Origin: Stomatobaculum sp. F0698 | GTDB lineage: Bacteria; Bacillota; Clostridia; Lachnospirales; Lachnospiraceae | Direction: 5' to 3' | Assembly (NCBI RefSeq): GCF_030644385.1 | Contig: NZ_CP130060.1 | Location: 2,087,432-2,151,431 of the forward strand | DNA: 64,000 nucleotides | Shown here: piece by piece, positions 24,273 through 31,972 of the stretch | Layout of the letters: every line of letters begins with the position of its first letter | How positions within the stretch are numbered: the first letter of the stretch is position 1 | The notes under the pieces: model-generated | Databases searched by the model: none | What the model was told of the DNA's origin: nothing | The model's input: the letters and a program-made list of their open reading frames with translations, nothing else | Position numbers and translations under genes: made by a program

Positions 24273-24315
24273 AAGAGGCGGAGCTCCGGAAGGGGCTCCG
24301 CCTCTTGACTTTTTC
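24273..24315 (+). terminator. Terminator of the cupin gene
   Basis: AAGAGGCGGAGC (24273-24284) pairs perfectly with GCTCCGCCTCTT (24295-24306), followed by GACTTTTTC. Confidence 0.85.
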
Positions 24316-24374
24316 GCAAGCTTTCTTTTACCATGACAATATAAGACAGAAAACAGTTTGCAACAGGGGGGAAT

Positions 24375-25676
24375 ATGAGTCGAGAGAAAGAGTTTCTGGA
24401 GTATGTATTATCCAGTGTGCTCGCCATGGTGGGACAGTCGATTTATATTTTGGCAGACACGTATTTTGTTGCGCGGGGACTCGGCGCAAACGGTTTGGCA
24501 GCGCTGAATCTTGCGATTCCGATTTATAATTTTATCAACGGTGTCGGACTTATGCTCGGTATCGGCGGCGCGGCTCGTTTTATCGTGGCCCGCACGGTCG
24601 GTGATAAGAAGCGGTCACGGCAAATTTACACGACGGCAGCGGCCTGCGGTCTGCTTGCGGGCTTTGGCTTTGCGCTGCTCGGCATCTTTTTCGTGAATCC
24701 GATTGCGACGCTGCTCGGTGCCAAAGCGGAGACGTATGAGATGACCAAAACCTATCTTCGCATGGTGCTGCTCTTTGCGCCGGCATTTATCTCCAATTCC
24801 ATTTTTTCGGCCTTTGTCAAGAACGACGGCGGTCCCAAGTTGGCCATGCTCGGTATGCTTGCCGGCAGCTTGTTTAATACCATCTTTGACTATATTTTTA
24901 TTTTTCCGCTCGGACTCGGTATTTTCGGTGCGGTGTTGGCAACCGTCTTCTCGCCGATTATGGGAATTGCGGTGCTCTCCTTGCACTTAATTCGGAAAAA
25001 GAGCAGCTTTTATCCGGTCAAAGGGGGCTTCCGACTTGCGGAACTGAGACGGGTGCTCTCGCTGGGACTTTCTTCGCTGATCAGCGAGATTACCAACGGC
25101 ATGGTGATGATTGTGTTTAACATTATCATCCTGAAACTCGCGGGCAATGCGGGTGTTGCGGCCTACGGTGTCCTTGCCAACATCATCCTTGTTGTGATTG
25201 CGGTTTACAACGGCATTGCACAGGGCGTTCAGCCGCTGTTCGGACGTTTCTTTGCGACCAATGAGCGCGAGAAGTTGCGTCTCAGTTATCGCGATGCACT
25301 GATTGCCGTGGGGCTGGCCTCTGCCCTCTTCTATTTCGTGACCATGGGCTTTCCGGCACAGATTACGTCACTCTTTAACCATGAGAACAATGCGGAAATG
25401 CAGCGGCTTGCCGTGGAGGGCTTCCGACTTTACTTCTCGAGTTGTTTCTTCCTCGGCTTCAACCTGCTGAACATCATGTACTTTGTTTCGACCGCGCAGG
25501 ACACACGCTCGCAGATTTTGTCTCTGCTCCGCGGTATTGTGCTGGTGCTGCCGTTTTTACTCCTGTTCTCGACGCTCTTCGGCATGACGGGCGTATGGCT
25601 CGCGATGCCGGTATCGGAGATTGCCGTCTCGCTGCTCGGCGTCAAAATGTTGACGGCAAAAAAGAAACAGGCGTAA
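24375..25676 (+). CDS. MATE family efflux transporter
   Basis: The protein is 433 residues with twelve predicted helices in two homologous halves, and AGGGGGGAAT before the ATG. The N-terminal stretch SVLAMVGQSIYILADTYFVARGLGANGLAALNLAIPI is the usual MATE opening. GIGGAARFIVARTVGDKKRS and AYGVLANIILVVIAVYNGIAQGVQPLFGRF are the paired loop motifs. The clostridial branch exports cationic drugs or metabolites in exchange for Na+ or H+. The substrate cannot be deduced. It is preceded by a terminator and has no obvious operon partner. Confidence 0.9.
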   Translation: MSREKEFLEYVLSSVLAMVGQSIYILADTYFVARGLGANGLAALNLAIPIYNFINGVGLMLGIGGAARFIVARTVGDKKRSRQIYTTAAACGLLAGFGFALLGIFFVNPIATLLGAKAETYEMTKTYLRMVLLFAPAFISNSIFSAFVKNDGGPKLAMLGMLAGSLFNTIFDYIFIFPLGLGIFGAVLATVFSPIMGIAVLSLHLIRKKSSFYPVKGGFRLAELRRVLSLGLSSLISEITNGMVMIVFNIIILKLAGNAGVAAYGVLANIILVVIAVYNGIAQGVQPLFGRFFATNEREKLRLSYRDALIAVGLASALFYFVTMGFPAQITSLFNHENNAEMQRLAVEGFRLYFSSCFFLGFNLLNIMYFVSTAQDTRSQILSLLRGIVLVLPFLLLFSTLFGMTGVWLAMPVSEIAVSLLGVKMLTAKKKQA

Positions 25677-25724
25677 GGTGTTTCGGAACAGAGCCGGAAA
25701 GCGGAATTCACGAAAAATTCATGG

Positions 25725-25751
25725 TATTTTGCGGGGAAACGTAGCAAAATA
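25725..25751. repeat. 8-bp inverted repeat upstream of the YcxB-like gene
   Basis: TATTTTGC (25725-25732) and GCAAAATA (25744-25751) are perfect inverted copies around an 11-nt spacer, 31 nt before the next start codon. There is no T run, so an operator or a weak terminator of the MATE gene are both possible. Confidence 0.4.
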
Positions 25752-25781
25752 AGAGCAGTAAACGACAAGAGGAAATAAAGT

Positions 25782-26339
25782 ATGGAAGAGATGAAAGTGG
25801 GCAACGTGCGCTACGAGACGGAAACGGTATTTACGGAAGACGCAGTGCGGGGCTTATTTCGCGCACAATTTCTTTTGTTCGAACAGCTGCGAATCTGGAG
25901 TCGAGTTCTGGTCGGAGCACTTTTGACCGGTTTTGCCTTCAGCTCCGTGCTCGGGACACCGCAGCGTGTTCTTTGCATTGCCGCGGGCGTCTGGCTCCTG
26001 ATCGGATGGAATACCGTCGCAAAGGCGCGGGCGGACGCTGTCTTAAAGCAGCGCGGTGACTCCGAGGGACGGGTCATTTACCGTTTCGCGGAGGAGGAGA
26101 TTCAAATTGAAGACAGCGGGTCCTGGCGCTATGACGAGCTCATGAAGCTCGCGCAGGACGAACAGCGTTATTATCTGTTTCACAATCCGCAGACGGCAAT
26201 CGTGGTCGATATGAAGGCCTTGAAACCGGCGGACGCGGCGGGCTTTGCGAGCTGGATCGAAGCACAAAGCGGAAAGAAAATCCGGAAGCTCGGTGCGGGC
26301 TTGCCGTTTTTCTGGACGCGGAAGAAAAAGGATGCTTGA
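25782..26339 (+). CDS. YcxB-like membrane protein
   Basis: The protein is 185 residues, with GAGGAAA before the start. Two transmembrane helices at about 38-78 (VLVGALLTGFAFSSVLG, VLCIAAGVWLLIGW) are followed by a soluble domain of the YcxB type (YRFAEEEIQIEDSGSWRYDELMKLAQDEQRYYLFHNPQTAIVVD). This resembles a PH-like fold. The function is unknown. It is followed 21 nt later by a nitroreductase gene, so they may share a transcript. Confidence 0.7.
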   Translation: MEEMKVGNVRYETETVFTEDAVRGLFRAQFLLFEQLRIWSRVLVGALLTGFAFSSVLGTPQRVLCIAAGVWLLIGWNTVAKARADAVLKQRGDSEGRVIYRFAEEEIQIEDSGSWRYDELMKLAQDEQRYYLFHNPQTAIVVDMKALKPADAAGFASWIEAQSGKKIRKLGAGLPFFWTRKKKDA

Positions 26340-26360
26340 AGCTTGAAGAAAGGGAGAACG

Positions 26361-26873
26361 ATGGACTTTTTAGAACTTGCGCGTGCGCGCTATTCCTGCA
26401 GAAAGCTGACGAATGCGCCGGTGGCGGCGGAGAAGCTGGAGCGCATTTTGGAGGCGGCCAGAGTGGCGCCGACAGCAAAAAACTTACAGCCATACCGCCT
26501 GTTTTTACTGGAGAGCCCGGAGGCGGTGGCTAAGGTCCATGAAATTACACCCTGTATTTTCGGTGCGGACTGTTTTCTGATGGTGGCGGCCGTTCCGAGC
26601 GAGGGCTGGGTGCGGGAATTCGACCGAAAGAATTTTGCGGAGATCGATGCGGCCATTGTGGCGACGCATATCATGCTTGCGATTGAGGCAGAGGGGCTCG
26701 GCTCTACCTGGGTGGGGCATTTTGATGCCCCCCGCGCGAAGGAGCTCTTCCCCGAGATGGCAGCTTACGAGTTGATTGCACTCTTCCCGATCGGGGAAAA
26801 GGCGGCCGAGGCGCACCCGGCGCACCTCCACGAGAAGCGAGTTCCGATTTCGGAGCGCTTGGAGCAGCTCTGA
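26361..26873 (+). CDS. Nitroreductase-family flavoprotein
   Basis: The start at 26361 has GGGAG eight bases upstream; 170 residues is a typical single-domain length. FMN-binding features are ARYSCRKLTNAPV (about 8-20), RVAPTAKNLQPYRLFLL (about 34-50) and the C-terminal EAEGLGSTWVGHFDA with FPIGEKAA. Members reduce quinones, flavins or nitro compounds using NAD(P)H. The stop is followed one base later by the ATG of the nitrilase-family gene, so they are coupled. Confidence 0.85.
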   Translation: MDFLELARARYSCRKLTNAPVAAEKLERILEAARVAPTAKNLQPYRLFLLESPEAVAKVHEITPCIFGADCFLMVAAVPSEGWVREFDRKNFAEIDAAIVATHIMLAIEAEGLGSTWVGHFDAPRAKELFPEMAAYELIALFPIGEKAAEAHPAHLHEKRVPISERLEQL

Positions 26874-26874
26874 G

Positions 26875-27690
26875 ATGAGGGAACAGGCAACTTTCGCTCT
26901 TGCCCAGATGACGGTGGCGGAGCAACCGGAACTGAATTTAAAAAAAATGGAGGAGCAGATGCGGGAGGCGCGGGAGCGCTTTCGGGCAGAGCTCATTCTC
27001 TTTCCAGAAACCTGTATGGCGGAGTTTTCGCGCGGTATGACCCGGGAAGACCGCTATGCACTTGCCGAGACAAGGGACGGAAACTTTGTGCGTGCCGTTC
27101 GTGAACTCGCGGCGCGCCACTCGATTTGGACCGTCTTCGGCTTTTATGAGCGCGCGGAAACGCAGGACAGCGAGAACCGCAGTTACAACAGTGTGCTCGT
27201 TTTGGATGATGCGGGTGAGGTTCGCGCGCACTACCGAAAGACCCATCTCTATGATGCCTTCGGCTATCGGGAGTCGGATGACTACCTGCGGGGGGACCGC
27301 CTGTTTGCGCCGATTGAGACACCGTTCGGCAAGCTGGGGCTCTTTGTCTGCTACGAACTGCGGTTTCCCGAGGTCGCCAGAGCGGAACGGGCGGCGGGCG
27401 CCGAAATTTTGCTCATGCCCTCCGCCTGGGTGAAGGGAGATTTAAAGAGCGAGCACTTTGGGACCCTGCTAAAAGCACGTGCTATTGAGAACACCTGCTA
27501 CTTGCTCGCGGCAAACCAGTACAGCAAGATTCGCATGGGCGAAAGTGCGGCCGTGGACCCGATGGGCGTTGTGATTGCGAATGCAGGTGAGGGGGAACGC
27601 GTGATTCCGGTCTATTTGGAAGCGGCGCGTCTTAGGGAAGTCCGCAAGAAGCTCCCGAGTTTTGAGGACAGGCGGGGAGAACTTTATTGA
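26875..27690 (+). CDS. Carbon-nitrogen hydrolase (nitrilase superfamily)
   Basis: The protein is 271 residues and starts one base after the nitroreductase stop. The catalytic triad is in place: Glu in ILFPETCM (about 44), Lys in HYRKTHLYD (about 123) and Cys in FVCYELRFPE (about 160). It resembles the Nit/omega-amidase branch, which hydrolyses alpha-ketoglutaramate or deaminated glutathione as metabolite repair, but similar proteins act on other amides. Neighbours are two nitroreductases, so a small redox or detoxification unit is plausible. Confidence 0.87.
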   Translation: MREQATFALAQMTVAEQPELNLKKMEEQMREARERFRAELILFPETCMAEFSRGMTREDRYALAETRDGNFVRAVRELAARHSIWTVFGFYERAETQDSENRSYNSVLVLDDAGEVRAHYRKTHLYDAFGYRESDDYLRGDRLFAPIETPFGKLGLFVCYELRFPEVARAERAAGAEILLMPSAWVKGDLKSEHFGTLLKARAIENTCYLLAANQYSKIRMGESAAVDPMGVVIANAGEGERVIPVYLEAARLREVRKKLPSFEDRRGELY

Positions 27691-27718
27691 GAGTCACAGC
27701 AGAAGTGAGGACAGGACG

Positions 27719-28387
27719 ATGACGATATGGGAAGCAATGGAAGAACGACACACCGTGCGGCATTTTACGGATGAGGCGGTGGAGGAAGAGGCGCTCTCGG
27801 CACTCTCGGCGCGGATTGATGCACTGAATGTGCAGTTCGGCCTGGACATGAGTCTGCATGTCGACGAGGAGTTACAGCTCTGGCCCGGTATGACCCTGTT
27901 TTATTCGAGCGGGGTCAACAACTTTATCGCACTTGCGGGTCCCCACGGCAGTGAGGGCGCCGAACACATAGGCTATTGCGGTGCCGATTTACTGCTGCTC
28001 GCACAGCAGCTCGGCGTCAATACCTGGTGGATCGGCGGCACCTACAATATGGAGAAGGCGAGCGAGGGAACCAAGGGTGAGCTCTACGGCGTGATTGCCT
28101 TCGGTTACGGCAAAGAAGAGGGAAAGCCGCACAAATCCAAGGATGCGGCGCGTGTGAGCCGCTACGAGGGGACAGCGCCGAGCTGGTTTGAGAAGGGAGT
28201 AGAGGCGGCACTCCTTGCGCCGACCGCGATGGACAAACAGGCCTTCATGATTACGGGCCGGGGCGATGAGGTGCGGATTTCTTATAAAGCGGGCGCGTTT
28301 TCCGAGGTGGATTGCGGTATCATCAAGTATTTCTTTGAGCAGGGGGCGGGCAAAGAGAACTTCCGCTTTGTGAACGGCAACAAGTGA
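27719..28387 (+). CDS. Putative nitroreductase (TM1586-like)
   Basis: The protein is 222 residues, with the start at 27719 after GAGGACAGG. TIWEAMEERHTVRHFTDEAV is the N-terminal flavin-binding stretch and ALLAPTAMDKQAF the internal substitute for the usual second motif. The central LLLAQQLGVNTWWIGG matches the nitroreductase core. The length and order match the two-repeat nitroreductase variant that is common in clostridia. It is the last gene of a run with the first nitroreductase and the amidase-like hydrolase; no terminator is visible. The substrate is unknown. Confidence 0.8.
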   Translation: MTIWEAMEERHTVRHFTDEAVEEEALSALSARIDALNVQFGLDMSLHVDEELQLWPGMTLFYSSGVNNFIALAGPHGSEGAEHIGYCGADLLLLAQQLGVNTWWIGGTYNMEKASEGTKGELYGVIAFGYGKEEGKPHKSKDAARVSRYEGTAPSWFEKGVEAALLAPTAMDKQAFMITGRGDEVRISYKAGAFSEVDCGIIKYFFEQGAGKENFRFVNGNK

Positions 28388-28395
28388 AAAGATAC

Positions 28396-28440
28396 TTAAC
28401 AAAAATGTAACTGTTTTGTAACGCCTCTCTGTCGTATAAT
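28396..28440 (+). promoter_or_regulatory. Promoter with three 11-bp direct repeats (PhoB/OmpR-type box)
   Basis: TTAAC at 28396-28400 and GTAAC at 28407-28411 and 28418-28422 recur exactly every 11 bp. The last repeat ends 12 nt before a perfect TATAAT (28435-28440), and no good -35 is present. This matches promoters activated by PhoB/OmpR-family response regulators, where the box replaces the -35. It would control the M14 peptidase gene. Confidence 0.6.
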
Positions 28441-28491
28441 AAGATGGATTGCAAATTCGCGCAGCAATGCGCTTTTACGACGGAGGTGGAT

Positions 28492-29751
28492 ATGAAGAGA
28501 GAACGGCGTATGCGACTGTGCGCAGCAGCACTCTCGCTTTGCATGGCAGCAGGCATGGCACAACCCGCGATGGCCGGTGTTGTGAAAAAGGGTGCGACGC
28601 AGGTGAGCGGCGGCAGCGAGAGCGGCGCGGCGACAACGGGAACGGCGACCGCGACGCAGACGGAGTTTTATTTTTCCGGTCAGGAGATGTATACCTACCA
28701 GCGCATGGAAGCGGATATTCAGCTTTTGAAGGCGAGATACGAGGGGGTTACGGTTGACTCCATCGGCACCACGGTGGACGGCAGAAATATGTACCGCATT
28801 GTGATCGGAAATCCGAATGCGGATAAAAAGATGCTGGTACTCGCCTCGATTCACGCGCGCGAGTACATTACGACGCCTCTGGTCATGCGTCAGATTCAGG
28901 AGATGCTGGACCGCAAGGCCAACGGAGAGACGGCGCTGAATGAAGTATGCATTCAGTTTGTGCCGATGGCAAATCCGGACGGTGTAGAGATTTCCCAGCG
29001 CGCACTGAACGGGCTCACGAAGGACAGTTCCAAGCAGAGCGTGCGGCGCATCATCGAGAGCTGGTCCGACTGGGGCCTGCTTGAAAATCAGGACAAGTAC
29101 AACTGGTATCTGAACAAGTGGAAGAACAATGTCAACGGCGTTGACTTAAATCACAACTTCCCGACGCCGGGCTGGGCGCAGTTAAACGATAACCGCGGCA
29201 AGGCTTCCTCCGAGTTCTACAAGGGACCGTCGGCGGCTTCGGAGCCGGAGACCCAGGCCATCATCAAGCTGGTCAACGAGCAGAAGTTCAGTCAGGTGCT
29301 GAACTACCACGCACAGGGTCAGATTATTTACTGGTCGCAGATGCACGCGGCAAAGGAGGTTCTCGAGAAGGACAAGGCGATGGGACTCATTGCGGCACGG
29401 CGCACCGGTTATGCCTTGGTAGATCCCTCTGCCGACGGTTCCCGCTACGGCGCGGGCTTTAAGGATTGGCTCGACTGGGAAAAGGGCATCCCGAACATCA
29501 CACTCGAGGTAGGCCTCGGCGTTTCGCCGGTGCCGGAGAATCAGATTGAGAAAATCTGGCAGCAAAACAAGGGCCTGCTCCCGGAGCTTGTAAACTACTT
29601 GCTCGGACGCAGCGGCGAGAGCATTTCGAGCGGAAATGCGAAGAGTGAGTCCAAGGCAAACGGCGCGGCGAAGGATGACGGCGTACGCTATGTTTCGCCG
29701 AAGGGCAGCGGAGACGCGGACGAGAGTCTCACACCGCCCGGTGCCGAGTGA
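28492..29751 (+). CDS. Secreted M14 zinc carboxypeptidase, probable peptidoglycan peptidase
   Basis: The protein is 419 residues, with GGAGGTGG just before the start. A signal peptide covers about 1-28 (LCAAALSLCMAAGMAQPAMA). Zinc ligands are His and Glu in SIHAREY (about 124-130) and His in NYHAQGQ (about 272-278); the general base is Glu in ITLEVGLG (about 338-345). The motif GVDLNHNFP has His where pancreatic carboxypeptidases have Arg, as I recall for gamma-D-glutamyl-diaminopimelate peptidases. The C-terminal 40 residues are polar and disordered. It is monocistronic, between a likely response-regulator-dependent promoter and a strong terminator. Confidence 0.85.
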   Translation: MKRERRMRLCAAALSLCMAAGMAQPAMAGVVKKGATQVSGGSESGAATTGTATATQTEFYFSGQEMYTYQRMEADIQLLKARYEGVTVDSIGTTVDGRNMYRIVIGNPNADKKMLVLASIHAREYITTPLVMRQIQEMLDRKANGETALNEVCIQFVPMANPDGVEISQRALNGLTKDSSKQSVRRIIESWSDWGLLENQDKYNWYLNKWKNNVNGVDLNHNFPTPGWAQLNDNRGKASSEFYKGPSAASEPETQAIIKLVNEQKFSQVLNYHAQGQIIYWSQMHAAKEVLEKDKAMGLIAARRTGYALVDPSADGSRYGAGFKDWLDWEKGIPNITLEVGLGVSPVPENQIEKIWQQNKGLLPELVNYLLGRSGESISSGNAKSESKANGAAKDDGVRYVSPKGSGDADESLTPPGAE

Positions 29752-29787
29752 TATCGGAAAGATAAATGACGTATCACAGTGAAAAGA

Positions 29788-29842
29788 CACCCCGTTTTCC
29801 GAACAGTTCTGTTAAACTGTTCGGAAACGGGGTGCTTTTTTT
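29788..29842 (+). terminator. Terminator of the M14 peptidase gene
   Basis: A stem of about 20 bp (CACCCCG...ACAGTT at 29788-29808 with AACTGT...GGGGTG at 29815-29834, one bulged T) has a 6-nt loop and a run of seven T. Confidence 0.95.
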
Positions 29843-29847
29843 CGCGC

Positions 29848-29875
29848 TTGTCTCTTTTGGACAAAGCATTATAAT
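29848..29875 (+). promoter_or_regulatory. Promoter of yitT-like gene
   Basis: TTGTCT (29848-29853) and a perfect TATAAT (29870-29875) are separated by 16 nt, 38 nt before the start codon. Confidence 0.75.
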
Positions 29876-29913
29876 AAAGAAGCACGAAAAATGAAGAACA
29901 GGACGGTTTTTTT

Positions 29914-30798
29914 ATGGAAAAATTGCGGAAAATGCTGGGGGGAATGGAATATAAGGAGAAATTAATCGGTCTCCTGCAAATCATTGTAGGCAATGTAGGC
30001 TATGCGCTTGTCGTACAGCTTTTTATTTTGCCCATGGATCTCCTCACCAGCGGAACAACGGGTATTTCCCTCGTGTTACACAAGATTACGGGACTTCCGG
30101 TGCCGCCGCTCCTGCTCGCACTGAACATATTTACTTTGTTGCTCGGCTTCATCTTCATCGGCAAGGGCTTCGGTATGTCGACGATACTCAGTTCCTTCAT
30201 CAGCCCGATTGCGCTGGAGTTCTGGAGCCATGCGTTGAAAGGTGTGGTGCTCACCCAGGATCTCATGCTGAATGCGATTTTTGCGGGACTCGGCACCGGA
30301 CTCACGCTCGGCATTGTGCTGCGCGCCGGATCTTCGACCGGCGGTATGGATGTAATCCCGATTATGGCAAAGAAGTATCTGAGCTTGCCGCTCGGTGCGG
30401 GCTTTATTATCACGGATATGATTACGCTGCTCTCGCAGGGACTTCTCTTCTCCTGGGAACGCGTGCTCTTCGGTCTGATTTGTGTCATTGTGACTTCCAT
30501 CTCGATCGATAAGATGACGCTGATCGGAACCACACGCACCGAAGTCAAGATTATCAGTGAGAAGCCGGAGGAAGTGAAGAACGCCATACTCAAGGAGATG
30601 GGACGCGGCGTGACCATGCTGCACGCGGATCGCGGCTACACGAAGCGGCCCACCCAGGTGGTGCTCTCGGTCATCTACAACCGCGAGTTGCCGCAGATTA
30701 TTCGCATTGCGCATGAGATCGATCCGGCCTGCTTCCTGATTGTCGGACGTATTTCGGAAGTGCACGGTGAGGGCTTTAGCCGCGGGGTAAAGGCATGA
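29914..30798 (+). CDS. YitT family membrane protein with DUF2179 domain
   Basis: The protein is 294 residues. Five or six helices span about 20-200 (QIIVGNVGYALVVQLFILP, LLLALNIFTLLLGFIFIG, AIFAGLGTGLTLGIVLRAGSSTGGMDVIP, VLFGLICVIVTSISID). The motif RAGSSTGGMDV is the family signature. A cytoplasmic DUF2179 domain follows at about 210-285 (VKIISEKPEEVKNAI...GYTKRPTQVVLSVI...DPACFLIVGRISEVHGEGF). The molecular function of the family is not established. It is coupled to the TRIC gene by an ATGA overlap. Confidence 0.88.
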   Translation: MEKLRKMLGGMEYKEKLIGLLQIIVGNVGYALVVQLFILPMDLLTSGTTGISLVLHKITGLPVPPLLLALNIFTLLLGFIFIGKGFGMSTILSSFISPIALEFWSHALKGVVLTQDLMLNAIFAGLGTGLTLGIVLRAGSSTGGMDVIPIMAKKYLSLPLGAGFIITDMITLLSQGLLFSWERVLFGLICVIVTSISIDKMTLIGTTRTEVKIISEKPEEVKNAILKEMGRGVTMLHADRGYTKRPTQVVLSVIYNRELPQIIRIAHEIDPACFLIVGRISEVHGEGFSRGVKA

Positions 30799-31445
30799 TT
30801 TTTTCTGTCATCGGTTTTATGGATTTGCTCGGCACCATAGCGTTTGCGATTTCGGGTGCGCTGGTCGGTGTCAAGCGGGATATGGATATTTTCGGAATCA
30901 ACATCCTCGCGGTTATCACGGCCTGCGGCGGCGGTATGACGCGTGATGTGGTGATCGGCAAGGAGCCGCCGGTCATGTTTGTGAACCCGATTTACGTGCT
31001 GATTGCGGTCATTACGGCGAACATCGTCTTCTTGTATCTCTACACGAATCGGCGCCTTCCGGGTTCCAAGAAGACCTTAAACGCACTCTTCTTCTGGTGC
31101 GACACCCTGGGCCTCGCGGCCTTCACGGTGGACGGCGTGTTTGCGGGCATCAATATCGGCATGGACCGCCTCTTTCTCTGCACCTTCCTCGGAACGGTGA
31201 CGGGAGTCGGCGGCGGTGCGATTCGTGATATCTTTGCGAATCAGATGCCGGAGATTTTCCAGAAAAACATCTATGCGATGGCCTGTGTTCCGGGTGCCAT
31301 CTTAACGGTTCTTGTCTGGAGACATTTCGGTTCGGAAAATACGGCGGCGCTAATCGGCAGCGTTTGCGTGATATTGGTGCGCTGTGTGGCGGTGCACTAC
31401 AATTGGAATTTGCCTCGCGTGCCGAGACAGGAAGCAAAAGGGTAA
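30795..31445 (+). CDS. TRIC/UPF0126 family membrane protein
   Basis: The protein is 216 residues with seven predicted helices in two repeats, each with the glycine-rich signature of trimeric intracellular cation channels: ITACGGGMTRDVVIG (about 42-56) and VTGVGGGAIRDIFANQMP (about 136-153). Bacterial relatives form K+-permeable trimers; some are linked to glycine transport. Its start overlaps the yitT stop (ATGA), so the two membrane proteins are co-expressed. A palindromic bidirectional terminator follows. Confidence 0.88.
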   Translation: MIFSVIGFMDLLGTIAFAISGALVGVKRDMDIFGINILAVITACGGGMTRDVVIGKEPPVMFVNPIYVLIAVITANIVFLYLYTNRRLPGSKKTLNALFFWCDTLGLAAFTVDGVFAGINIGMDRLFLCTFLGTVTGVGGGAIRDIFANQMPEIFQKNIYAMACVPGAILTVLVWRHFGSENTAALIGSVCVILVRCVAVHYNWNLPRVPRQEAKG

Positions 31446-31453
31446 GGCAAATA

Positions 31454-31479
31454 AAAAAGACCCCCGCGGGGGTCTTTTT
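31454..31479. terminator. Bidirectional terminator
   Basis: AAAAAGACCCCC (31454-31465) pairs with GGGGGTCTTTTT (31468-31479); the core is fully palindromic. It lies between the convergent TRIC and ilvN genes. Confidence 0.9.
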
Positions 31480-31487
31480 GCTTGCGC

Positions 31488-31961
31488 TCAATCCTTGCTG
31501 ACACAGATGCTGCCGGTCCTCTGGATTTCCAGAATGCCGTAGTTCCGAACAAGCTCAATGAAGTTCAGAATGGCCTCGGGTTCGGCGGTCAGCTGGATGA
31601 CCATGGTCTTCTGCGAAAAGTGGACCACTTTGGCATCGGTCACGGAGCAGAGCTCTATGATGGAAGCACGGGTGCTCACGGAGTGCGCAACCTTGATTAA
31701 CATCATCTCCTTTAAGATGGAGGCGTGTTCCTCGAGACGGCGCACCTTGATGACATCGATTTTCTTGTTGAGGTGTTTCTCGACCTGGTCTAAGGTGCGG
31801 CTGTCACCGCTCGAGACTATGGTCATACTGGATACATCGTGCTGTTCGGTCTCGCCGACGGCGAGACTGTCAATGTTGAAGCCGCGACGCGCAAAGAGTC
31901 CCGCGATTTGCGAGAGCACGCCGTCTCGGTTCTCGACCAGCACAGAAAAAATTCCTTTCAT
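31488..31961 (-). CDS. ilvN: Acetolactate synthase small (regulatory) subunit
   Basis: The protein is 157 residues, starting at 31961 after AGGAGG. The N-terminal ACT domain has FSVLVENRDGVLSQIAGLFARRGFNIDSL, the valine-binding region of IlvN. The C-terminal half (IKVAHSVSTRASIIEL...FIELVRNYGILEIQRTG) matches the family. It follows ilvB with an 11-nt gap, forming a two-gene ilvBN unit. The product confers feedback control on branched-chain amino acid synthesis. Confidence 0.95.
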   Translation of the reverse strand: MKGIFSVLVENRDGVLSQIAGLFARRGFNIDSLAVGETEQHDVSSMTIVSSGDSRTLDQVEKHLNKKIDVIKVRRLEEHASILKEMMLIKVAHSVSTRASIIELCSVTDAKVVHFSQKTMVIQLTAEPEAILNFIELVRNYGILEIQRTGSICVSKD

Positions 31962-31972
31962 AGCGTCCCTCC

